64,000 bases of DNA, taken from positions 159,701 through 223,700 of the forward strand of contig NZ_SMCR01000007.1 of NCBI RefSeq assembly GCF_004343195.1. The letters are read 5' to 3'. Under the pieces are notes generated by a model. It was not told the origin of the DNA and made no database searches. It was given only the letters and a program-made list of their open reading frames with translations. Position numbers and translations under genes: made by a program. The stretch is from Biostraticola tofi (GTDB lineage: Bacteria > Pseudomonadota > Gammaproteobacteria > Enterobacterales > Enterobacteriaceae). Shown here piece by piece: positions 58,217 to 64,000 of the stretch (within the stretch, counting starts at the first letter, position 1; each line of letters opens with the position of its first letter).

Positions 58217-59314
58217 TCAGATAGGGTGAGAGAGTTTTTGCCCTGCCCAATCGATGCCGCTTTGATATTCGGCAGGCAGCAGCGGGGCAAGTCGATGCAG
58301 CGTCTGGGCGATCTGCCTGCTGTCCGGGTCAGAAATATTGATATGCCCGACCTTACGCCCGGGTCGTACGACTTTGTCATACCAATGCAGATGCGCTAAA
58401 GGCTCGCTGAGCCAGTCGCTGCAGACCTCGGTACCGATAAGGTTGATCATCACCGAGGGAGCAGTCACCGCGGGCTGTGGCAGCGGTAAGCCGAGAATCG
58501 CCCGCAAATGCAGTTCAAACTGGCTTATCGAGGCGCCGTTCTGCGTCCAGTGGCCGCTGTTATGAACCCGTGGCGCCAGTTCATTGATCAGCAGACCGCT
58601 GTCGACGATAAAGCATTCCATTGCCATTACACCGATATAACCCAGCTCGGACATTATGGCCGACAGCATGTCTTCAGCCTGCTGCTGCATGTCTTCAGCC
58701 TGCTGCTGCATGGCTGCCGCTGGCTGCGCAAACGCCACGCTGGCTCGTAAAATGCCGTCCTGATGGAGATTATGGGTCAGTGGGTAGAATACCATGCCGC
58801 CATCTTCGGCCCTGGCACCGACCAGAGAGACTTCACCTTTAAAGGCAATCCCTTTTTCAACGATGCATTCGCCGTAGCATTCTTCAGGCAGGTCGGATTC
58901 CTCCCCAGGATGCAGGCGCCATTGTCCACGGCCGTCATAACCGCCAACCCGGCGTTTGACAATGGCAAAATTGTCGAAGGAAAGAAAAATTTCAGGCCAT
59001 TGAGCGGCAGCAGTCAGCGCTTCCCAAGGCGCGGTTGCCAGTTTCAACTCATCAAGCAGCTGCTTTTGGGTCAGACGATCGGCCAGACGCGGGAAAATAT
59101 CGCGATTAACAAACGCCGGATGACCGGCGAGCTGCCGGGTGAGTTCGGTTTCGGGCCAGCGTTCAATTTCGGCGGTAATCACGCTCTGCTGGAAGGGCAG
59201 CGATTCAGGTTCGTCATTCAGCCCAACCGGGAAGACGGCGATGCCGAGTGGTTCGCCTGCCTGGCGCATCATCCGGCCTAATTGACCATTACCTAGTACA
59301 CATACCGGCTTCAT
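58217..59314 (-). CDS. purK: 5-(carboxyamino)imidazole ribonucleotide synthase
   Basis: PurK carboxylates AIR with ATP and bicarbonate in purine synthesis. The 365-residue ATP-grasp protein starts [16 protein letters not shown] and holds the ATP-grasp core ([13 protein letters not shown]). Near residues 200-215 it contains a duplicated heptapeptide (QQQAEDM twice) from an in-frame 21-base tandem repeat, making it about ten residues longer than E. coli PurK (355). The duplication is on the surface side of the B domain and should be tolerated. Start overlaps the purE stop (ATGA). Confidence 0.96.
   Translation of the reverse strand: MKPVCVLGNGQLGRMMRQAGEPLGIAVFPVGLNDEPESLPFQQSVITAEIERWPETELTRQLAGHPAFVNRDIFPRLADRLTQKQLLDELKLATAPWEALTAAAQWPEIFLSFDNFAIVKRRVGGYDGRGQWRLHPGEESDLPEECYGECIVEKGIAFKGEVSLVGARAEDGGMVFYPLTHNLHQDGILRASVAFAQPAAAMQQQAEDMQQQAEDMLSAIMSELGYIGVMAMECFIVDSGLLINELAPRVHNSGHWTQNGASISQFELHLRAILGLPLPQPAVTAPSVMINLIGTEVCSDWLSEPLAHLHWYDKVVRPGRKVGHINISDPDSRQIAQTLHRLAPLLPAEYQSGIDWAGQKLSHPI
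58670..58711. repeat. 21-base tandem duplication inside purK
   Basis: Two perfect copies of a 21-base unit (GTCTTCAGCCTGCTGCTGCA plus T on the plus strand), in frame, adding seven residues to PurK. Confidence 0.9.
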
Positions 59315-59820
59315 GCATCCTCCCGGGGATCGGGATGGGCGAGCACCTCATCCGTCTGCGCCTGGCGCCATGCGCTCAGGTTTTTCGCAAGCTTTTCATC
59401 ATGCAAGGCTAGAATCTGGGCAGCCAGCAGGGCCGCATTGGCAGCGCCGGCTTTACCTATAGCCAATGTTCCGACGGGGATCCCCCGTGGCATCTGTACG
59501 ATGGAATAGAGGCTGTCCACGCCGCTTAACGCTGCGCTCTGAACCGGTACGCCCAATACCGGCACCAGCGTCTTGGCGGCAAGCATGCCGGGTAAATGGG
59601 CTGCGCCGCCAGCACCGGCGATAATTACCTGGTAACCGGCAGCCGCCGCCTGTTCGGCAAAGCTGAATAACTTATCCGGGGTACGATGAGCCGAGACAAC
59701 TTCAACGTCATAGGCGATGTCCAGCGTGGTGAGGATCTCGGCAGCAAACTGCATGGTAGCCCAATCGCTTCTGGACCCCATGATGATGGCAATTTTTGCC
59801 GGGGAAAAGGTGGATTGCAT
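59311..59820 (-). CDS. purE: N5-carboxyaminoimidazole ribonucleotide mutase
   Basis: PurE moves the carboxyl group of N5-CAIR to carbon 4. The 169-residue protein has the substrate loop IIMGSRSDW (about 12-20), the catalytic histidine in [10 protein letters not shown] and the [11 protein letters not shown] loop. It is the first gene of purEK, with a PurR box about 95 bases upstream. Confidence 0.97.
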   Translation of the reverse strand: MQSTFSPAKIAIIMGSRSDWATMQFAAEILTTLDIAYDVEVVSAHRTPDKLFSFAEQAAAAGYQVIIAGAGGAAHLPGMLAAKTLVPVLGVPVQSAALSGVDSLYSIVQMPRGIPVGTLAIGKAGAANAALLAAQILALHDEKLAKNLSAWRQAQTDEVLAHPDPREDA

Positions 59821-59914
59821 GCGCAGGGTGCTCCTGTAATAGTGGCCGGCGGCAGCCCTGCCAGGCCAGGGTGCCGTTCTAAGAGGGCGTAGAGCATATC
59901 ATGTGAACCGCACG

Positions 59915-59930
59915 AGGAAAACGGTTGCGT
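59915..59930. promoter_or_regulatory. PurR operator of purEK
   Basis: On the minus strand ACGCAACCGTTTTCCT, a near-consensus PurR box, in the purE promoter region. Predicts purine repression. Confidence 0.88.
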
Positions 59931-59970
59931 GGTGGGTATGATGATAAATTACGCCGGCAAATGTCATCAA

Positions 59971-60705
59971 CTAATCAGTGGATCCGAACGGGAACTCGAT
60001 GAGCTCAATGCCATCGGCGCTGACGCGAACCATCGACCCCTGGTGGTGCCAGGCGCCGAGGACTGCACGGTGGGCTTCCCCCGCCGGCGTTACCAGCCGA
60101 TGAACAGCCGGACGATGCGTATGGCCATGGATCATCCAGTCAACCTCCATCGCGACCAGTGTGCGTATAACTGCGCCGGGGTTGACGTCCATGATCTCGG
60201 CCGATTTGCCGCTGTTGGCCCTGCTACTGTTTGCCCGCAGTTTTCCAGCGATACGCAGCCGCCAGGTAAGCGGCAGCGCCAGAAACAAGCGCTGCAGCCA
60301 TTTCTGATGGACTCGTCGGCGAAAGCGCTGATAAGCGTCATCATCGATGCACAAAGTGTCGCCGTGTAATGTGACGATACGGTGGCCTTCAAGCGTCAGG
60401 CGCTGCAGTTCAGGTAATAGGGTCATACCACTGGCGGCGGCAAAACGACGGCCCAGTAAAAAATCACGGTTACCGTGAATAAAATAGCAGGGCACCCCTT
60501 TGCGGTTGAGCTCACTCAGAGCACCGGCGATCATCTGGTGCAGCGGAGCCGGATCATCATCGCCGATCCAGACTTCAAACAGATCGCCCAGAATATATAG
60601 CGCATCGGCTTTTGCCGCCTGGTGCCGCAAAAAATGCAGAAAACCGGCAGTAATTGCCGGTTCTTGTTCATTGAGATGGATATCCCCGACGAAAAGGGTG
60701 CTCAT
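59971..60705 (-). CDS. lpxH: UDP-2,3-diacylglucosamine pyrophosphatase LpxH
   Basis: LpxH makes lipid X in the lipid A pathway. It is a calcineurin-like metallophosphoesterase, 244 residues. Metal ligands are in FVGDIHL (about 5-11), [26 protein letters not shown] and [12 protein letters not shown]. Standard length. Nine bases after ppiB, so cotranscribed. Confidence 0.96.
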   Translation of the reverse strand: MSTLFVGDIHLNEQEPAITAGFLHFLRHQAAKADALYILGDLFEVWIGDDDPAPLHQMIAGALSELNRKGVPCYFIHGNRDFLLGRRFAAASGMTLLPELQRLTLEGHRIVTLHGDTLCIDDDAYQRFRRRVHQKWLQRLFLALPLTWRLRIAGKLRANSSRANSGKSAEIMDVNPGAVIRTLVAMEVDWMIHGHTHRPAVHRLVTPAGEAHRAVLGAWHHQGSMVRVSADGIELIEFPFGSTD

Positions 60706-60714
60706 CAGGAAGCG

Positions 60715-61209
60715 TTACTCGCCGAGCGTTACGCTGGTGATAATAACGTCATCTTTAGGAACGTCCTGGTGCATACCACTGCGACCGGTGGCGACGCCTT
60801 TGATTTTATCAACCACGTCCATGCCCGCGGTTACTTCGGCGAATACACAGTAACCCCAGCCATCGGCGCGTTCAGAACGGAAGTTCAGAAAGTCGTTGTC
60901 CACCAGGTTGATAAAGAACTGGGCAGTAGCGGAATGGGGATCATTGGTGCGGGCCATTGCCAAAGTGCCGCGGTTGTTCTTCAGGCCATTGTTTGCTTCG
61001 TTTTTCACCGGCGCCTGGGTTTCTTTCTGCGACATGCCGGGCTCAAAACCACCGCCCTGAATCATGAATCCATTAATAACACGATGAAAAATAGTGTTGT
61101 CATAAAAACCGCTGCGACAATAATCAAGGAAATTCTCAACAGTTTTAGGGGCTTTGTCGGCGAAAGTATTGATAACGATATCGCCATGGTTGGTGTGTAA
61201 AGTGACCAT
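60715..61209 (-). CDS. ppiB: Peptidyl-prolyl cis-trans isomerase B (cyclophilin)
   Basis: A cytoplasmic cyclophilin of 164 residues. The active-site pattern [14 protein letters not shown] is at about 42-55, with the arginine that acts in catalysis, and QFFINLVDN near 100. The start at 61209 ([12 protein letters not shown]) has AGGA upstream. The upstream 33 open codons have no similarity. It is divergent from cysS. Confidence 0.96.
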   Translation of the reverse strand: MVTLHTNHGDIVINTFADKAPKTVENFLDYCRSGFYDNTIFHRVINGFMIQGGGFEPGMSQKETQAPVKNEANNGLKNNRGTLAMARTNDPHSATAQFFINLVDNDFLNFRSERADGWGYCVFAEVTAGMDVVDKIKGVATGRSGMHQDVPKDDVIITSVTLGE

Positions 61210-61509
61210 AATAATTGTCCTACAAGTCAGTAAAGGAGAGTATCCCGCTCGGGGAACAAGCAGACCGAATTTATAACATAACTGCGACGAGGAGTCAGCA
61301 CTCAGCACCGCCCGTAGCGGGGCAAGGCGTGATCAAAGGCATTTTTATTCGTCAATTTCAGTCTAGCGAACGAACAAGAGGTCATATCGGCTGTTTCCCG
61401 ATCTTGCATTCATGACGCCTTCGGGTTTCAATACGCCGTTAGGTTTATAAACCGACTACGCTTATTGATGCGCCCGCACTTACACGCTACCACCATGGAC
61501 TGATTTTCG
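61210..61509. other. Divergent promoter region between ppiB and cysS
   Basis: Three hundred bases with no coding sequence. They hold the promoters of ppiB (minus) and cysS (plus). No regulatory box recognised. Confidence 0.5.
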
Positions 61510-62895
61510 ATGCTAAAGATTTTTAATAGTCTGACACGACAAAAAGAGGAATTTAAGCCTATTCATGCCGGGAAAGTGGGCATGTACGTGTGCGGCATCA
61601 CGGTGTATGACCTCTGTCATATTGGTCATGGCCGAACTTTTGTGGCTTTCGATGTGGTGACTCGCTATCTGCGTTATAAAGGATACGATGTCCACTATAT
61701 CCGTAATATTACCGACATAGACGATAAAATCATATCCCGGGCGGCGTTGAATAACGAGAGTTTTGAGCAGCTCACTGCGCGCATGATTGATGAAATGCAC
61801 CGCGATTTTGACGCTCTCAATATTTTGCGCCCAGATGAAGAACCGCATGCCACCCATCATATGGCCGATATTATTGAAATGGTCGGTACATTGCTTGAAA
61901 AAAATCATGCCTATATCGCATCGAACGGTGATGTCATGTTTGCCGTTGATACTGATCCTGATTACGGCTTGCTTTCTCGCCAGGATCTCGACCAACTGCG
62001 CGCCGGCGCCCGGGTCGAGGTGGCCGATGTAAAGCATAATCCAGTGGATTTTGTATTGTGGAAAATGTCCAAGCCTGGCGAACCGAGCTGGACATCTCCC
62101 TGGGGCGAGGGACGTCCCGGCTGGCATATCGAATGCTCGGCAATGAACTGCAAACAGCTGGGCCACCATTTTGATATTCACGGCGGCGGATCAGATCTGA
62201 TGTTTCCTCATCATGAAAATGAAATTGCCCAGTCACAATGCGCCCATGAAGGGCCTTATGTGAATTACTGGATGCATTCGGGCATGGTGATGGTGGATCG
62301 TGAAAAGATGTCCAAATCACTGGGTAACTTTTTTACCGTCCGTGACGTGCTGGCCTACTACGACGCTGAAACCATTCGCTATTTCCTGATGTCCGGCCAT
62401 TATCGCAGCCAGCTTAACTACAGTGAAGAAAACCTGCGTCAGGCCCGCTCATCGCTGGAACGTTTGTATATCGCGCTGCGCGGTATGGATCCCGCCACGC
62501 AGCCTTTAGGCGGCGAAGCCTTCGAAAGCAGATTTTGCCAGGCGATGGACGATGACTTTAATACCCCTGAGGCCTATTCCACGTTGTTCGATATGGCCCG
62601 CGAGGTCAATCGCCTCAAGGTTGAGGATGCTGCGGCTGCAGCGGGTCTGGCAGCCTCCCTGCGCCGTCTGGCTGGGGTGCTGGGATTACTAGAGCAGGAT
62701 CCAGAGCATTTCCTGCAACACGGCGCCTGTGTGGATGATGATGAAACGGCAGTGATAGAAGCGCTGATAAAACAGCGCAATGACGCCCGACGGGATAAAC
62801 AGTGGCAGATGGCTGACGAGGCTCGGGACAAGCTGACCGCCATGGGGATCGTGCTGGAAGACGGCGCCGGGGGCACCATCTGGCGTCGTGGCTGA
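61510..62895 (+). CDS. cysS: Cysteinyl-tRNA synthetase
   Basis: A 461-residue class I synthetase. The HIGH motif is HIGHGRTF, the KMSKS motif KMSKSLGNF, and zinc ligands include the cysteine in VCGIT (residue 28) plus C/H in the mid-region ([18 protein letters not shown]). The length equals that of E. coli CysS. Plain housekeeping gene, distinct from the unusual MetRS of the cluster. Confidence 0.97.
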   Translation: MLKIFNSLTRQKEEFKPIHAGKVGMYVCGITVYDLCHIGHGRTFVAFDVVTRYLRYKGYDVHYIRNITDIDDKIISRAALNNESFEQLTARMIDEMHRDFDALNILRPDEEPHATHHMADIIEMVGTLLEKNHAYIASNGDVMFAVDTDPDYGLLSRQDLDQLRAGARVEVADVKHNPVDFVLWKMSKPGEPSWTSPWGEGRPGWHIECSAMNCKQLGHHFDIHGGGSDLMFPHHENEIAQSQCAHEGPYVNYWMHSGMVMVDREKMSKSLGNFFTVRDVLAYYDAETIRYFLMSGHYRSQLNYSEENLRQARSSLERLYIALRGMDPATQPLGGEAFESRFCQAMDDDFNTPEAYSTLFDMAREVNRLKVEDAAAAAGLAASLRRLAGVLGLLEQDPEHFLQHGACVDDDETAVIEALIKQRNDARRDKQWQMADEARDKLTAMGIVLEDGAGGTIWRRG

Positions 62896-63220
62896 CGGAT
62901 CCCATGGTCCACAGGGTTAAATGCCTGGCGTGTCATGTCAATAATGGCGTGACACGCAATCAAGAAAAATATAATGCACTGCTGAGAGCATTTATAATGC
63001 ACTGCGTGAGAGCATATAGATCATATTCCAGACCACACTACTCACTTTATCCCCAAGCAAATGGCGGCTAGGAATGCTACAGTTATCTCTGCCTGGAAAT
63101 AGGTAGGAAGTCTGTAGCAATAAACACAATGCTCAATAATTTCTATTAATCACTAATATCGCATTGACCGTAATATTTACGCATTTTAGCCGGTTGTGAT
63201 GCATTTTTACCTTTTATCCT
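62896..63220. other. Intergenic region after cysS with hairpin and short direct repeats
   Basis: The 325 bases contain a stem-loop (GCGTGTCA at 62928-62935 with TGACACGC at 62950-62957) and an imperfect tandem repeat (next entry). No gene seen. The AT-rich remainder leads into a truncated glycosyltransferase. Confidence 0.5.
62970..63016. repeat. Imperfect tandem direct repeat downstream of cysS
   Basis: Two copies of about 23-24 bases (TATAATGCACTGCTGAGAGC and TATAATGCACTGCGTGAGAG with short tails) differ by one inserted G. Possibly a replication slippage product or scar at a rearranged boundary. Confidence 0.7.
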
Positions 63221-63551
63221 TTGGCTCATCGCTATTTCCCCTCTAGCATCGCCGGACATAATTTACCTTCTGCTTATGAAGGATTTCCTCTCGTGCTTCT
63301 GGAAGCGATGGCCAGAGGCGTCTATTGCATCGCCGCGGATTGTGTCAGTGGCCCAAATGAAATTATAAACAGTGGCGTTAATGGCATATTATACGAGCCT
63401 GGTAATGTAAAGCGATTACAGGCTGCCATGGATAGTCTGCTCGCAGGAGCAGCCTTAGCCGATCAGAAGAATATCCAGGATGGAATACAAAAAAGTTTAT
63501 GAAGAAACCTTCATAGAGAATTTCATTAAGGCATTAAAGTCCATAGCGTAA
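63221..63551 (+). pseudogene. C-terminal fragment of a GT4 glycosyltransferase, frameshifted
   Basis: About 90 residues fit the nucleotide-sugar-binding end of a GT-B (GT4, WaaG/RfaG-like) glycosyltransferase: SAYEGFPLVLLEAMARG, then ADCVSGPNEIINSG and NGILYEPGN. The acceptor-binding N-terminal half is missing. Near 63490, at a run of six A, the frame shifts: the TGA at 63500 ends one frame, while the next frame continues as VYEETFIENFIKALKSIA to a TAA at 63551, which is plausibly the true C-terminus. It is therefore broken in at least two ways. Confidence 0.75.
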
Positions 63552-63764
63552 TAGGGAGTATGAGCACCCTGTATCAACAGATGCTTTGTTTTGTTTGGGC
63601 TATTAGAAAAAGGCGCAACACTCTGTCGCGCCCTGTCGGCTGAGGACTTGGCCATGCTTGTGTCCGGTGCTGCGACCGGCAATTATTGTTGTGCAACCAG
63701 CGACTTCCAGTGCAACTGGCGCCAGATCGGTCAGTGTCAAGGTTGTTGTCACCCCCTTGCTGAT
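63552..63764. other. Gap between glycosyltransferase remnant and transposase, likely contains one IS end
   Basis: The segment just beyond the transposase stop should hold the right terminal inverted repeat of the IS element. The plus-strand stretch near 63733-63757 (CAGTGTCAAGGTTGTTGTCACC) resembles IS3-family ends. The exact boundary cannot be set without the other end of the element. Confidence 0.4.
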
Positions 63765-64000
63765 TTAGGCTGCCTGTTTTTCCTGCTCAGGATTCAATGT
63801 CACGGTACTTATTGGCTGCCAGTTTCTTGTCTCTCCTGACCAGCGTTCCGGGTGCGCTGCCTGCGCCGCTCGGTATACCTCATCCCGCCGCATTAATATC
63901 TCCCGGTCATCGCCTCGGTGCCGCTGCGCCGGCGTCACGTAGCGTATACCACTGTGATAGTGCTCCTCGTTATACCAACGCGTAAAAATACCCACCCATT
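63765..64000 (-). mobile_element. IS3-family transposase (integrase core), 3' part, runs off window
   Basis: The last 76 visible residues of an IS3-family OrfB transposase: TRWYNEEHYHSGIRYVTPAQRH, which carries the final catalytic glutamate of the DDE triad, then ALPERW-like AAHPERWSGETRNWQP and a short tail to the stop at 63765. The frame is open to the window edge, so the gene begins beyond 64000. IS copies at this edge fit the broken glycosyltransferase next to it. Confidence 0.85.

Noticed and set aside
63591..63839. 82-codon plus-strand ORF near the window end
   Set aside because: Overlaps the antisense of the transposase 3' end and the probable IS terminus; cysteine-rich but without a known pattern.

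Overview
The window is a chromosomal segment of a gammaproteobacterium of the order Enterobacterales. For most of its length it keeps the Escherichia coli gene order from ppiD to cysS (ppiD, queC, decR, mdlAB, glnK-amtB, ybaY, atl, ffs, hha-tomB, acrBA/acrR, rsmS, priC, ybaN, apt, dnaX-ybaB-recR, htpG, adk, hemH, gsk, ybaL, fsr, ybaK, ybaP, cueR, ybbJ-qmcA, cnoX, ybbO, tesA/ybbA-ybbP, then purEK, lpxH, ppiB, cysS). Genes usually present in E. coli but missing here include ybaW, ybaE, cof, tesB, the ylaB/ylaC/maa block, mscK, aes, ushA, copA, ybaST and the rhsD/allantoin block. A streamlined, possibly insect- or plant-associated enterobacterium (Sodalis/Pectobacteriaceae-like) fits, but the genus cannot be fixed from this sequence alone.

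Region 1 (1-13.7 kb) is core: envelope chaperone PpiD, a ComEA-like protein with a long charged linker, a small ribbon-helix-helix regulator, QueC, a divergent cysteine synthase-family enzyme/DecR pair, the MdlAB exporter, the sigma-54/NtrC-driven glnK-amtB operon, 4.5S RNA and Hha-TomB. Region 2 (14.2-17.3 kb) is a zinc-starvation island. An ABC metal importer operon, headed by an unannotated small membrane ORF, and the zinc-free ribosomal proteins YkgM/YkgO face each other, and each has a Zur-like palindrome in its promoter region. Region 3 (17.4-45.9 kb) returns to core genes: AcrAB with a perfect AcrR operator, DnaX with the E. coli-type frameshift signal, HtpG with a sigma-32 promoter, and the YbaL-to-YbbP stretch.

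Region 4 (45.96-57.85 kb) is the notable part. Eleven co-directional minus-strand genes interrupt the ybbP-purK neighbourhood and look like an uncharacterised biosynthetic gene cluster. In transcription order they encode a JmjC/cupin oxygenase, a CitE-like lyase, a MaoC hydratase, an ornithine cyclodeaminase-family dehydrogenase, a PaaK-like adenylate-forming ligase, an alpha-oxoamine synthase, an EthD/NIPSNAP-like small protein, a second JmjC oxygenase, a SAM methyltransferase, a complete archaeal/eukaryotic-type methionyl-tRNA synthetase, and a short-chain dehydrogenase. There are no carrier proteins, NRPS/PKS modules, transporter or regulator. The simplest reading is a small amino-ketone/amino-acid-like metabolite acting on methionyl-tRNA synthetase, with the extra MetRS as the resistant copy. 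That product and role are inferred.

Region 5 (58.2-64 kb) has purEK under a PurR box, lpxH, ppiB and divergent cysS. The right edge is degraded: a short imperfect direct repeat, a frameshifted glycosyltransferase remnant, and the 3' part of an IS3-family transposase running off the end.
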